From assembly GCA_900155495.1 (NCBI GenBank), contig FTLJ01000116.1, forward strand, positions 1-64,000: a stretch of 64,000 bases of DNA. The letters are read 5' to 3'. Below the pieces are notes generated by a model. That model was not told the DNA's origin. It saw only the letters and a list, made by a program, of their open reading frames with translations, and did not search any database. The translations under genes were made by a program, and so were the position numbers. Below, one piece after another: positions 1 through 12,618 of this stretch; positions within the stretch are counted from its first letter, which is position 1, and each line of letters opens with the position of its first letter. The DNA comes from Porogramme epimiltina. Its lineage: Eukaryota; Basidiomycota; Agaricomycetes; Polyporales; Polyporaceae.

Positions 1-1640
1 GAGGGGGGGAGGGAGAACTGGGGTCCTGGCGCGCCCCCACTGGCGCTCCGACTTGCCCAGCGATGCGCGGAGGGTTTGCCGAGAGTTTCTGCCCGTGCCC
101 TGGTGGCACCGGAGGTTACACAGCACTTCTGGTAGGCGTGATTGTGGCCGTTGCCGGGTGCCTGGGCGTGCGCAGGTACGCAATGTATAGTCGCTGGGTG
201 AGAGAAGCTGCCCAGGGTTCAAGATGTGTGGAAGGAGTGCATGGTCGTGTGTATGAGAGCTGTGGGAAGGGTCCATTGAATTCGTCCGAGTGGCCGCCGG
301 CCGGGGACGATCCCCAAAGCGAAGGAGGATGGGCCAGGCGTGTGTCCAGCGACTGGTCGGTGGGGCCGCGTGGATGTCTGCCTTGCTGGCATACACATCG
401 GGAGCATGGGAAGACCGCGCTGAATGGAGCGCACGTAGACAGGCGATTTTGGAGGTGGATTGGCTGTGGAGAGAGGACAGATCCGTATCGAGCCCGGTGA
501 GCTTCCTGATCCTGTCGGACGTAGAAGCTGTTGAGAGCGGGATCGGCTGCTGACAGTCGAATTTTCGGTGTTCGCTCTCATGCAGGGTGCCGTGGTATGT
601 TGATCTCGATGACCAGCGTCAAGCGGGTCGTTCGGGTCCAGGACGTCCGCTTTGACATATCATCGGTGAGCGAAAGGTTTACGTCGGCTTGTCGCCGAGT
701 TCGAGGGAGTGGAAGGTTGCCGCCTCGTGGCGGAGGCGAAATCTTCAGCACCGACCGTGGTCACCAGAGCGTGTGGCGTCGAACCTTGGACCTTGAGAAA
801 GATGGGCGTTTTGCGGGATGCTGTAAGGCGCTTTCGAATAGACCGCGGATCGGAGTGCCGTTTTGGCACTTATGCATCACTCCGCATCCTGTGATGATGC
901 AAAGAGACGTTGGTCTGCGACAAATGGGTTTAGATCAGGCAACGACAGAGAAGCACCAACTCTAACCAGCTACGCACTGGAGCTGCGGTCTGACGGGCGC
1001 ACAGCGTGGGTGGTCGCGAGCCAATTCGGTGGTTTGACCTCGTCTCCGTAGCTCTACGCCGGGCACATAGACAATGTACTAGGCTTGAGAAAGAGAAAAA
1101 TCATGTAATGCATGTACGGGGCTGATACTTACGAAGCGGAGGTTGTAACTTGTGATGCCTAAATCAGGTCTGTTATTTGACAGCGAATTCGAAGGGCTTA
1201 CCGTATTGAACGTGCTCCCTGCAAATTTTGACGTATATGCCTTGGTACGCTCCAACGGCATCCTTATCCGTGTTGCGAAGTCGTGCGGACCATTGAAGGG
1301 GTCATGGAAAGGCTATTACGCTCGAGGTGGATAGTAGAGACTCGTTAAGATTACTTATTAGGTTTCTAGTATTCACCATTTGCAAATAGTCACCGGGAAA
1401 GGAAGGAGTGAATCCGTGCCGTTCCGAAGTCCAGAAAGGGTATATATGTAGCGCTCGAACGATCCATCACGCCGTGTAATGACTAGTACTACCGAGGTTT
1501 ATGTCACGAACTAGCAGCTAAGTACACGAACATGGGTACAATCTTGGCTAAGGGGTGAAAACTGCGGTTATAACATCAAAGGGTGCTCCAGCTTGAGCAC
1601 AATTACGCGACCCCAAGGTTCGCATCTACCTCCCGGGACC
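1..1640. other. No gene recognised
   Basis: Open frames here are short (the longest about 145 codons), overlap on both strands, and show no splice-linked continuation or family motif. The stretch from about 1080 to 1650 is more AT-rich than what precedes it and probably forms the 3' flank of the minus-strand F-box gene that ends at 1655. I see no RNA gene or transposon. Confidence 0.5.
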
Positions 1641-1654
1641 CTGCGTGATTAGGT

Positions 1655-3329
1655 CTAGTGCCCACGAGCGCGGTTCGTTTCGATTTTGGCAAGCCACTGC
1701 CATCGCTGGACCGACCATTTCCGCGCGTTGCAAAGGTCTGTGAGCTCTCGGGCGTCCTGCTCCACAATCTCCGCCATGTCGCACTGTAGGTGGACTAGCT
1801 TCGTACAGCGTTCAGCAAGTCCGACGAGTGCACCGACAGTGAGGATCTTCGCGGGTGTCAAAGTGTTTGAAGCACTCCCGAACATGTCCATACGGCCATG
1901 TCCGAGCCGGAGTATGGCGACATCCTTCCATGCCTGCGCTATCTGATCCAGGTCTGCGTCTGAGATGGATAAGAAAGATTGTCCGACCGAAAGAGAGAGG
2001 ACGCGTATATGGCGGGCGTGTAGAAGTGGGGAAAAGGTGTCGTGAAACGAAAATGCATCCAAGTGTACGTGGTAGAACCTCGCAAAGGAGAAGTGGAGCT
2101 TGATAATCCTGAGAGAAAGAGAGAACTGAGGAGAAGACAGTGCCCGTATGCATGGTCCGATATCTTCTGGGAGGGTGTGAAAGTGGGTACCAGTGACCAC
2201 GATCTCGGCGAGAACCCGTGAGCCAATTGCGGAAAGAAGGGAGGTGAAGTAAGGGACCACAAGCCCGGAATCGGTCATATGAATACGTCGTAGGGCGGGA
2301 AAGAGGCCTCGTGTAAGTGTGCGCCCAAATGGATTAGGAACTCGTTGGGAAGATCTGCTATCTTCACGCCAAGAGTCGAGAGAGCCGATCAGCTCTTCTA
2401 CATGGTGGCTCTGTCCTAGTATCTCGAGGAGATCCGCCGTCGCAGAAGTTTGTAGAGATAGAACGTGAAGCCGAATATGGGCCGAGAGTTGTTGGAGCGT
2501 TTCTGGTCCAAAATACACGCCGACAAGAACCTCGGTCACGAGTGGGCACATTGTCAAGACCTTCTTCATGTCGCCATCGTCGCCTGTCATATCGATTGAT
2601 TCCCATCGGTTATGGCCTACTCCACCGTGCGAGTCGAACATGGGATGCCAGAATGCCACGACGGAGAGCGTTGGGCTGACTAGCATATCGAAGAGTTGGG
2701 TGAACGCATCGTGGTCTCCCTCGACAACCCGATGCCATGCGAGGAAGCGTAGCCTGGGGAAAAGAGGCGCCCCTCCAGTACGCCGATAGAGCTTGGATAT
2801 CGCTTCCGCGCTGATAAAGGATAGCTCATTGAAGGTAGGGCACGCATGATACCCAATCTCGCGAACACGTGCGGCGTATTTGAGGAATACGGCCCACTCT
2901 TCGTCAAGAATCTGCCCTTCGATATGCTAGAAAAAGAGAACGTAATGTAAGCTACCACCTCCCACAAAGTAGTAGAATGAAGCTCACATAGCACATATCA
3001 TCCTCGTAAAAATTTTCAGGGAACAACAACTTGAAGTTGGAAAGAAGTCGGAGAAGGGTGTACAGACCTCCGGGTGGCGCGGCCCATAGCTCGTCTAACG
3101 CAGGCTCGGAGAACGCTTTGCAAGTTAGGGAAAGGCTCCGCAACGCGTGTATTGAGCTTATTGTGACCCATTGACAGCGGGCCACTGTAGAGCGCAAACT
3201 TTCCTCGCACCAGTACTCTTGAGGGCGAAGGGTTGAAGCGATTGTTGTTGAGTGGCCTCGAAGTGGGGCAGTGGAGAGGTGGGTAAAGATCTCGTGGATG
3301 ATGTCAAATTGAGCGAGAGCTGGATGCAT
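1655..3329 (-). CDS. F-box-type protein with C-terminal leucine-rich region (paralogue A)
   Basis: Two exons, 3329-2988 and 2926-1655, join in frame across an intron that begins gtgagc and ends ctag, giving about 537 aa. The N-terminus (MHPALAQFDIIHEIFTHL) has the usual layout of basidiomycete F-box proteins, which start directly with the box. It is followed by LSLTCKAFSEPALDELW, also typical. The rest is a run of weak leucine-rich segments (for example LPEDIGPCIRALSSPQFSLS and SISDADLDQIAQAW). Such proteins usually bind Skp1 and select substrates for SCF ubiquitin ligases; the substrate here is unknown. An in-frame ATG at 3455 would add 42 residues, but the paralogue at 7062-8814 starts at the equivalent of 3329, so I prefer 3329. 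No breaks were seen. Confidence 0.8.
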
Positions 3330-3654
3330 AGCAGCGGGTACTGTAAAGCGATAGCGAGGTTGTCTAGTCGACTTCCACAATTCATATGTGCGAATTGTCG
3401 AAACGTCCGGAGACGAGAGCGACATTTCCGGATAAGGCGCCTCGGTAGCGATCATAGGATTCCCACGACTACAATGCCTGATTTGTGATTATCCCTTTGT
3501 GCAACGTCTACCTCTATTGGATCTATGGCTGGTACCAGTAGGCTCTAAGTACTGTAAGTATACAGAATCGCCTCACCACGACACGCCACTCACGCCTTAC
3601 GTTAAGGGGTCAATCCGCCATGCGTTAGGTTCGCGATTCGCCTCGTATCTATCA

Positions 3655-4200
3655 CTACGAGCTCGCCGTGGTGCTCGGCCGATCACCCACTGCGGGCGCT
3701 GCTAGCGCACGATCGTCCTCGCTTGTGGTGTGCGCGACGTCGCACTGCAGTCGGACGAGCTTCGCGCAGCTATCTGCGAGTGCAACGAGTGCCCTCGCGG
3801 TTGGGCGGCCTATGTCTAGTGGGACCTGGGGCTGGCGGTTGGTCCAGCTCCATTCTTCTTTATTCCGGCCATGTCCGAGTCGCAGCCTCACGATATGGGG
3901 CCACGCTCGGGCCATGTGGTCGATATCGGCGTCTGAGACGGATATAAGTGCGTTGAAGACGGATAAGGATAGGTTTTGCAACGCGCGGAGTTGAAGAAGA
4001 GGAGCTCAGACGTCTTGGAATCGTAATAGGGTGAAGGGCGGACTCTATCCACTCGTCGAGAGTAAAGTCGAGATCGAGAGTCCTAAGGGAGTCTAAGAAC
4101 TGTGGTGAGGATAGGTCCTGTATGCAAGGCCCTATGTGTCCCGGGAGTGTGTGGTGATGGGTGTTAGCGAAAGACAGCCCCGGCCACACGCGGACGCCCT
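3655..4200 (-). pseudogene. Truncated F-box/LRR gene relic (paralogue B)
   Basis: Only the C-terminal third of the F-box paralogue is present. One frame (about 4189-4020) holds HTLPGHIGPCIQDLSSPQF, matching HTLPEHVGPFIEAL in the gene at 7062-8814. A second frame (3981-3655) carries SVSDADIDHMARAWPHIVRL and LVRLQCDVAHTTSEDDRAL, which match the paralogues' final repeats. The two parts are in different frames with no clear intron between them, and the end (APAVGDRPS) has lost the paralogues' reading frame. The F-box and first ~250 residues are missing upstream of about 4200. It is a 5'-truncated, frameshifted duplicate lying between the two intact copies. Confidence 0.75.
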
Positions 4201-4599
4201 CCCCGGACTATGCGCGACTTCGCGCTGCTGCAGCGCTCGGAGAATGAAGAATTGACGCATATATATTGTATGAATCACCGTAAGCGTATGGAACAAACCA
4301 ACCCCGTGAGACGGGGTACTGATAAACTCTTGTCTCTATTCTGCGGGGTGATATTTGACCAATGACGCCCATTCGAAGTATGTGGTATGACTGTAAGGCA
4401 TTCATTCAATGCGCTGTCTGTTCGGCATTCTGCTTGGAAGTGATGGAGATTGTAGTATCTACACGTTCGGAGAGAGCCTTGGATGAGCGTATCGACGCTA
4501 ATATTATTGAACGAAGCTGGGGGAAAAGGAGGTGGGCGTAGGAACACCAGTCAGCAGTTGTTTGCAGGATGCACGAGTAGGAGACGGAAAACTTGACGT

Positions 4600-6843
4600 C
4601 CAGTATACTCACTTCGGCTAGGGTGTGCTGTACGGGCGGCCTGTTCACGCGATTAGGGAACTGTACAACCCAACGGAGAACCAGCACACACCTGCAATGC
4701 AAATGGTCTTGGATCCTCTCCTCCCCGTTCATCTATACCATAGATCGAGGCACCGTCAGCTTCCGACCAACCGCGACCGAGCATCATCACTCGTGTCGGC
4801 CCCGGAGCTTTGATCGGAAGACTTACCCAGCACGCTAGCACACCCACGACCTGCGCAAGGCGCCCGCGCCGCTCCACTGCGACAGCCGCGCTCGGCGGGT
4901 ACCGATCGCCACACATCCTGAGTGCGACGCGGGCGTACATCGAGATAGGCACGAACTCCTCGTCACGGGCCATCTCAGCGCTGTAGAATTGCGGCGACGA
5001 GCTTGGGACGCCCCACACCGTCTCCCACGGCGAGCGGGAGTCTGCCCGGAGGGTGGACGCTTGCACGGCAACGGCGGGGAGGAACGCATCGCCGTCGGAC
5101 ACGCACATGCGCACCTCCTTCGCTCTGTGCATGACGGCCGCCGTGAGCTGCGCTCTAGGAGGAGTGGTAGGAGACGTACCCGGTGCGCGCGGCGAGGGCG
5201 CGTGCGGCGGCGAGCACGGGGTAGAGGTATGAGGAGCCGTCAATCAGCTGAGAGGCCATGTAGTCACTGGTAAGACAGACTAAGAGCGGGACGATCGACG
5301 GGTTCCCAGCGAGCGCGGCGATCACCCCTTCGTGCGGGCCCAAAAGTATCGCTGTGTAATGGGCGGGTGTAGGACGCGCGCGTTGGTTAGCGAGGGAAAA
5401 CGATGGGGCCGAGTGAAGACGAAGGCATGAGACGCACCCTTTAGCTGGGGGTCGCGATCGTGATAGAGTACCGCAAAGTCAACGCTCGCTGTGAGCGCGA
5501 CGCCGAGTTCCGGATCGCCAGTCGGGTGTGGGAATAAGATGGGGTCGTCCTCGGGCACGACGCGCAGCCCAGGGATGAGGGTCACGTCTTTGCTGGGGTT
5601 CTGGGAGAGCACGCGTTCCATTGCTCCAAGTAGGCACACAGGAACTATCTTGGGCGAATGGACGCAGAGGTTCTCATCCTGGGGAAGATTGGATTAGTCG
5701 GACATTGATCTGGAACGCTTTACCGGGCGAGTTCGATGACGCACCCACTCTGGCGAAGAGTAACAGAGTTGTTGGACTTGATCAAAGATCTTCGCCGTAT
5801 AATCGTCGTTGCGGTAGTCCTCATTCAGTTTGTCGAACCACGACTCTTCAAAGGGCACCGTTGGGGGCCCCGTGTAAGTGTGGACGTCTAGCCGGACCAG
5901 ATCGACCTTATTGATGTGGGACGAGTGTACGCGCTGTGTAAAGCCGCTGCTTGTAAGTGCATTCGAAGCGAGGTGTTTGGCGTTTACGTACCTTGATACC
6001 GCGGGGCCCGATATGCATGGCACGATAAAGGGCCAGTGAGAGCATATCGTGGCCTCACCACAACATGTTCGACAGACTCCGCCATATGCATCCTCTGCGC
6101 AGCTGCCACGCAAGGGAGCAGGTCTGATGGCTGTTCCCAGAGGTCACGGCCATCGTGAGGATGACTGGACCCAGGATAGCAGCGAAGTTTCTGGATGAGG
6201 GGCAATCGGCACTGTGTGGGGGAGGAAAGGGATGCTTAAGTGCAGAAGAAAAGGGGTGTGAAGGCGGTGCAGAAATTGAAGAATGACCTCATCGAGCAGG
6301 GTAAAGACATAGGGCTCCGGCCCTCCTATGTCCTTGCACAGCGCGATGACGCCATTCGTGGTTCGTAAATTATTCCATAGGTCTCTCAAGTCGCCAGGCA
6401 GATGCCGCATAGCAGGCGGTAGGACGAGTTGAGAACCGTCTACGTCATGGCGCGAGGCGGCGACTGTTGGGGTTGAAACTCCGATCGGAGACATCCGGCG
6501 TGGGCGCTTCAACATGAATGTTACGCGTTAAATTCATCCTACGCCTCCTAAAAGACTCCTACGTCCGCTCCTCTCGCGTGCCACCGACGCCTCAACCCTC
6601 CCGGTCTCTCCCCCGAGCGGAGAGCATGCAAGATCGGCGCACGTGCGGGCAAGCATAAGCGCCGCAGACTCGGAGGCGAGCCGTGCGTGCTGCCTGGCAA
6701 CCCTGGTGCAAACATCGAGCACACTGGTAAGCACAGGCTCATTCGCCGATGCAACGTGTGCCGAAGAGGAAAGGAGGGCAGTGATATCGTACGTCAACGC
6801 CTCCGCAGACCTCTGTACATGGGCGCCGTTGAGGGCGGGGTAG
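4600..6843 (-). pseudogene. Unrecognised multi-exon gene, probably decayed
   Basis: Several minus-strand segments look like coding exons of one gene. In gene order they are 6843-6540 (DITALLSSSAHVASANEP, VLDVCTRVARQHARLASESA), 6515-6240 (MRHLPGDLRDLWNNL, VFTLLDEVILQFLH), 6000-5694 (VRLDVHTYTGPPTVPFEES), 5639-5322 (LIPGLRVVPEDDPILFPHP, SVDFAVLYHDRDPQ), 5330-5165 (IAALAGNPSIVPLLVCLTSD) and 5135-4840 (VCVSDG-type and ARVALRMCGDRYPP stretches). An intron at about 5164-5140 has good borders. The step from ITQRYFWART to EGVIAALAGNP near 5325 changes frame with no room for an intron, so at least one frameshift is likely. I found no starting ATG for the first exon. I do not recognise the family and assign no function. 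Confidence 0.5.
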
Positions 6844-7061
6844 AAGCTGGGTTGTGCGTTTGAGGATAGAGAGGGAGCTCTAGTAAGCTGCGTAGCTTAC
6901 GGACCACGCTTCTATCCCTGTTGACTTGTACCTAGGCGATATACATTCAATGTTTCTCTATTCAATACCGGTCAGCATGGTAGAGGTAATAGTAAGAGTG
7001 TGCGCACCGGATGCTGCCACGCACCAGCGCACTGAGCTCGAAGTAGAAAAAAGTCCAGACT

Positions 7062-8814
7062 TCATGACATCGAAGGGAGCCCGCTCCGCCGCCTCTTACC
7101 CGCGCCCCCGCGATCCGTCTCGATCTTGATGAGGTCGAGCTCACCGCTCACGGGCGCAGTGCCCGACCACCCGCGGGCGGCGCAGAGCTCTCTGAGAGCG
7201 CGGACGTCTTCCTCGGTCACGTGTACAACGTCGCATTGCAGATGCGCAAGATCTGTGCAGTGCTCGGCGAGCGTGACGAGCGCGGGCATGGTGGGGCGGA
7301 CCGTGTCCCGCGCGTGCTCGGCGGTACTCGCCCACACGTTCCTGAAGCTGTGTCCGAGTCGGAGGGTGACGATGTCCGGCCACGCCCGCGCCATAAGCTC
7401 CAGGTCCGCGTCTGAGACGGACAGGCGGAAGTAAGGGAGGGAGAGTCTGAGGGTATGTAGACGGCGGAGCTGGAGGAGAGAGGAAAACGTTTCGTGGAAG
7501 GAGAAGGCGACAATCGGGTGCTGGCTGTTGAAATTTATCTCGGCGTTGTAGAAGGTGAAACTCAGGTCGACGGTCCTGAGAGAGTGCGCATATCGGGGTG
7601 CGCATAAGGCTTCGATGAAGGGTCCAACGTGCTCTGGCAGCGTATGGGCGTGGGTATGAGAGAGAAAAACCTCCTCAAGAGTGTTGGAGCCGATCGAGGG
7701 AAGAAGGTCGGTCAGATAGGGTATGAACGTGTACAAGTCGTAGAAGCGGATTCGACGGAGAGCGGGGAAAAAGCCTTTATTGAGTTGGCGATCAAAAGGA
7801 CGGGGGATCAGAGATGTCCATGGTGTGCAATTGTCGTGACGATCCGAATCGAAAGCGCCGCGGAGCTCTTCGATATGTGGGTTCTGTCCGAGCACTTCGA
7901 GGACCTCAGCCGTCGTGTTCGCCATTTGGTAATGGAGTGTGCGGAGCCGGGAGCACGTTGAGAGTTCTCGAAGCAGATCAAGTCCGAGATCGACGCCAAT
8001 GAGGAGCTCCTTCAGGTCAGGACATGTCTTTATGACCTTCTGGAGATCGGGATCATGCCCTTCCATGCACATGTGCTCCCATCGAATGTGTTCCTTTACG
8101 CCCTCCGGGGAAAACAGGGGATGCCAGAGTGCAACAGCGGTGAGCGTCGGGGTGACCAAAATGTCGAGGAGTCGTGACTGGGCTTCGACGAGTTCTTGCG
8201 CCGCTTCTACATCCCTATGCCATGCAAGGTACCGCAGGTTGGGGAAAAGGGGTCCCCCATCGGTCCGCCTATATAGCTCATGAATTGCTCGATCATTGAT
8301 GAAGTACTCGCCGTGCCAGTCTGACATGGACCAGTCAGTGTGATACACGATCTCGCGGACGCGTGCGGCATATTGGAGAAGCCTTGCCCATTCGGACTCT
8401 TGGATTGGGGCCTCGAGGTGCTGCGAGAGCGTGGTTTGGGTTACGGTAAGAATACAACATCTCGAGATACGGAAGCTTAACGCTCACGTAATATATGTCT
8501 TCTGTGATATCTTCGGGATACCACAGCTTGAAGCTAGGAAGCAGCCCAAGCACGGTGTACAAGCCGCCCGGAGGTGCGGCCCACAGCTCGTCTAACGCGG
8601 GTCCAGAGAACGTCTTGCAGGTGACGGCAAGGTTACGCAGGGTGTGGAACTTGAAGGCGTTGGCCAAGGCTTTATCGCAGCCGCGCAGTCTGGTTCCGGG
8701 ACTCCAGTAGTCATAAGGGCGGAGGGCAGACTCGAGTGTTGTTGGGTTTGAGGCGAGGCGTATGTGGCTGCAGATTTCATGGACGATGTCGTACTGGGTA
8801 AGGGCGATGTGCAT
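7062..8814 (-). CDS. F-box-type protein with C-terminal leucine-rich region (paralogue C)
   Basis: Two exons (8814-8488 and 8420-7062) join at the same place as in paralogue A, after EDIYY here and DDMCY there, giving about 561 aa. The F-box region starts MHIALTQYDIVHEICSHI. A shared signature, TCKTFSGPALDELWAAPPGG, follows at about residues 65-85, and the leucine-rich part ends with LQCDVVHVTEEDVRALRELC. Paralogue A is clearly homologous over its full length, so this is a tandem or near-tandem family on one strand. An ATG five codons upstream (8829) is also possible. Its likely role is as a substrate-recognition subunit of an SCF ubiquitin ligase; that is inferred from the family only. Confidence 0.82.
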
Positions 8815-8849
8815 CGATATCAGAGTCATATACTAAGTAGCAATGATGT

Positions 8850-10200
8850 ACCTGATGATTTTAATAGAAGAGAATATATTGGAATCAATGGTAACTACTT
8901 TTGTGTCACGTGACAGTGTCTATTGTTCCGACTCGTGAGTCGTGGACGTCCCTTGAAGTCCGAGCATGTTGAGCACATTGTTTGTCACAGGCGACTACCG
9001 GTTTCGAAGGCTGCTAGGTGAGTAGTTTGCTTCCAAGAGTTGGGTTATCCCTATTTCAGCGATTGTCAGTCCATTTATTGACCATTGGTTATGGAGACCA
9101 AATGTTACTAGTGCCCTTGCCATTGAGACCACTTCAGTCCCATGGTGAGGCCCCAGAACAAAGGACATCTGCAGCCCTTCCCAGTGGACATTTGATCCTC
9201 CCAATCCCTGCACGTGCACGATACTTCAACATTCCCCAGGTACTCCACGTGCCCCTCCAGCCTTGTGCCCTACACAACTCTCCAAGCGCACCTTCGTCCT
9301 CCTCCTGAGGCCCCGAGCTGTGAACGTAGGAGAGCTCCCTCGCGGATGCTAGAATATGTTCTTCTCACCGCTCCCAGAGAGCTGCCTCGACCTGTCTTGG
9401 CTCATAGAGGATATAGTACCTGCCAAGCAGGAACACAAGGTCTATCACTGTACCAGCCTGGGATTACATCCCAAGTTCGCACATTTCACGTCGACGCCGC
9501 AGCAAATCTTCTCTTCTGTTGTATTCTCACCTCTGTCGACCGAGTCTAATGCTACGTTCTATTGTTATGCTATCCAGGTTCCAACGTTCGCTATGCTGTT
9601 GATGTCGTCAGCTGCCTCGTCGGCAAGTTCATACTACTTTCCCATCCACGAGGCCGACGCCTATGAGCCGATTGGCCATACATGTAATTCCCTGGTGAAG
9701 TCCCTACGTACACACTATCCAGCGTCTTGCACACATTCTGTAAGCTAGAAAGCATCGGCATTACGTGGTATTCAAGGACACCCGTCTTTCCGAAGACCCG
9801 TCGAAGAATAGGCCGTATGTCCTTGGCAACTCCTCACGCGATATAACATAGCAGTAGCATGTTTTCTCATATGACACCCCTCCGCAACTTACCACATGGG
9901 AGTATCGCGCCAGATGTTTCGCTCCACTAATTTATGCTCCCTCCGGGGGGTACGAAGTATTGCACGCCGGCTTTCATCCATGGTTTACCCGCCCTGCGTC
10001 CCATTGGCCCATACATACCGCAGGACGGGCAATCTGCGCCAAACCGCTGACTTAGTTTCTCTTTCTACCATTCATGCGCACCTTCGTCGCACTATTCGAC
10101 TAGGCAACGCAGCGCTCTAGCCTGCTCAGCAGTCTCTTCGCGCCCCGTTCGATGACTTCTCTCGGGGAATGCTGACGACGCGCCCCAGAGCGAATATGTC
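8850..10200. other. Gene-poor stretch, nothing recognised
   Basis: The stretch upstream of paralogue C contains only open frames with unremarkable composition. The longest plus-strand one (9356-9748, 130 codons) has no recognisable motif, no spliced partner and no paralogue in the window. I do not annotate it as a gene. Confidence 0.4.
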
Positions 10201-12600
10201 GCGCGCGAAGCTTATCCCATTGTAGTGTCATCCGAAGCTGTCCAACATTCAGAACCGCCTCATGCACTCCATGACTGCTAGTTCTCCTCGCATACGACGC
10301 GATCGTCGGCCTTCGCGCACACGCGCACACGCTCGGAGGACGCGCCGCGCTCCATGTGACGAACCGCCCCACCGCTCGACCGACGTGGACACCACAGAGC
10401 GCAATACTCCCGCTCCATCGCGTCTTCCCGTGACGTCCTCGTCCACGCTGACTCTCCGGCACGCTTCGGGCCACCGCGTTCCCGGGTGCGCTCGCCCGGC
10501 TTCCCTGCCCGAGCGTGGGCCGCGCCCACGCAGAATATGGGTGCGCGCCCTCGCGCGGGTCCCCGGGCCCGTCTTGGGTCCCGCCGCACCGCGCGGGCGT
10601 GTGCTGAGAAAGCGGTCACGTTCCCCATCGCGGCGAGCGGTCAGCGAGAGAGCGTGCGCGTATTAGCGAGCTCGTTATCTGCAACGTTGCAAACGTCGGC
10701 AGCGTGCGCGCGCTATCGCGCCCGCTCTCCACACCCCGCCCTCGGCTCGGTACCGACTCCATGGGATATCGCGCGCAGTTCAGGGCTCGTGGCAAGGCCA
10801 GAACGGGGGGGCGGTATATACCCAAGGGGATTTTCTCCGGCGCGCACGTCCGCGTTGGATTTGGGGGTTACGCGCGCTCTATCCACGACAGCCTCCGCGG
10901 GTGGCGACGATGGGATGCGGAAGGGCGCGGTGGCGCACCAGCGCCCGAGCGCGCGCTGCGCGCCACGCGCACGCCCTTCGCTCCCCACATACGCACCACA
11001 GATGACGGCGGGCCCCCACTTCCGCCGGCGCAGTGAATGCGCTCAGGCCCCAGCGCGTGCGCGTCGTTCCCGCCACGAAGCGCGGGCGTAACGGACTTCC
11101 CATTAGGGGCGGTCCGCGCCCACGCGCGCGGGGGAGCGCCCCTGGGCGAGGCGCGGCGCGGCGCGCGACGAATGAGGCCTGTGCGCCAAGTATACTCGTG
11201 CACAAAAGGGTGCATTTGCAGCAACGGCGTGACAAGTATGCAAAGGGGGGCGTACCTGAGCGTAAAGCGAGGTCGTAGTCGGCGTTGGGGGGTCGTTGGA
11301 GGGAGGGCGTAGGCGTTGTATACACGAATACTACGTCGTACATCACATACATGCCATGCGAATAAAAAGTCGTGGAGGGCGGCGATGCCTATGCGAGCTC
11401 TAGTAGAATACATCCTGCTAGTGTGTATTGTATATGGTGCGCACGAGACGGCGCGCGCGTACCTATCGTCCATGGCGCCCGTAGCCCCTGAGCGCAGGCG
11501 AGGAGCATGGGAGTGAGAGGCCGCACCGGGAGGGCACAGAACGGCACCGCAGCTGATGATGGGGGCGGCGCGCGCGGCGCTGAACGTCTTCATCAACCAT
11601 CCGTGGGGGCTGCCAGCCATTCTCCAGTCGAGCCCGTAGCGCGGCGCGCCGCTCGTAGCGTGTCCAGAGCAAAAGCAGCGATCGCGCCCCATCCCTCCGA
11701 ACGACGCGGCGATGTCGGTATGCTGGTAGTGAGGGGTAGGTAGGTATGTCGGCGGCGGTGGGTGGCGGTATCAGTATGTGCGGGTGTGAATGCGGCAGAT
11801 GTGGGTGGATGTCGGTGCGAATCTGCGCAAAAGATGGGCGACGTCAGCGATCGTGCTCCGCCCGGACGCGCTCGCGCGCACGCCTCCACCCCACCCGCCA
11901 CACATCTCAGGTGCGCGCCCCTGCACGCCGCACGCCCCGGACGGCCGGACCCACCCCCACCCAGTGCGCGGGGTAAGCAGGCACGTCCCCAGCCTTCCAG
12001 GTCACGCACCGACCAGTCAGCGCACACGTGAGAGCGCAAAGCCGGGCCCGGGCGCAGCGGTGGGAAGGCGGTCGCGCGCGCTGGGAACTGCACGCGCGAG
12101 AGGGGAGCCCCCGCGCGCCTGCGGTGGGAACCCGAGCCCGACGGTGGGGTAAGCGCTTCCACGCCCGTCCCTCGCCCCCACCGCCTGCTGGCCTCCCGAG
12201 CCCGGCTCGTCTCTGCCCATCGCAGCAGGTGTGCGCACTGCACGCCTGCGCCCCGCTGCCCGGGAACCTTGCACTTCGCACTTCGCGTCTCGCGCCGCCC
12301 GCGCATCGCGAATGCGTCCGCGTGTCCACGCCAACACCGCTTCGCCGCGTTCTGCCATCCTCCCGAGCGGTGCATGGGCGCACGTCGGCGGTCGGAGGAG
12401 GCCCGAGCGAAGGGGAGACGGTGCCCGCGCCCCCACACCCGGGCACCAGTACCGCGGGGAAGCGGGCGCGAGGCGCGAAAGGCAAGGTACGAGGTACCAT
12501 GCCCGGACGGAGCATGGGGGACAGTTGCAGGGAGGGGACGCAAGGACCAAAAGGGGAACGGAAAGAAGAAGCCGTACTCACCAATAATGCGATAATGTAC
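10200..12600. other. GC-rich, CpG-rich region without a supported gene
   Basis: Base composition rises sharply and CpG is frequent. Long open frames therefore appear in almost all six frames at once, rich in R, A, P and G, which is what a lack of AT-rich stop codons gives by chance. None shows intron structure, a domain or a paralogue. The region lies downstream of the membrane-protein gene ending at 12619. It could hold non-coding transcripts or unusual low-complexity coding sequence, but I cannot support either. Confidence 0.45.
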
Positions 12601-12618
12601 AATACGACAGATGCGTCA

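Noticed and set aside
11593..12543. Long minus-strand open frame (316 codons) in GC-rich DNA, with equally long frames on the other strand
   Set aside because: Several frames are open at once, composition is R/A/P/G-rich and no motif or paralogue exists; explained by low AT content.
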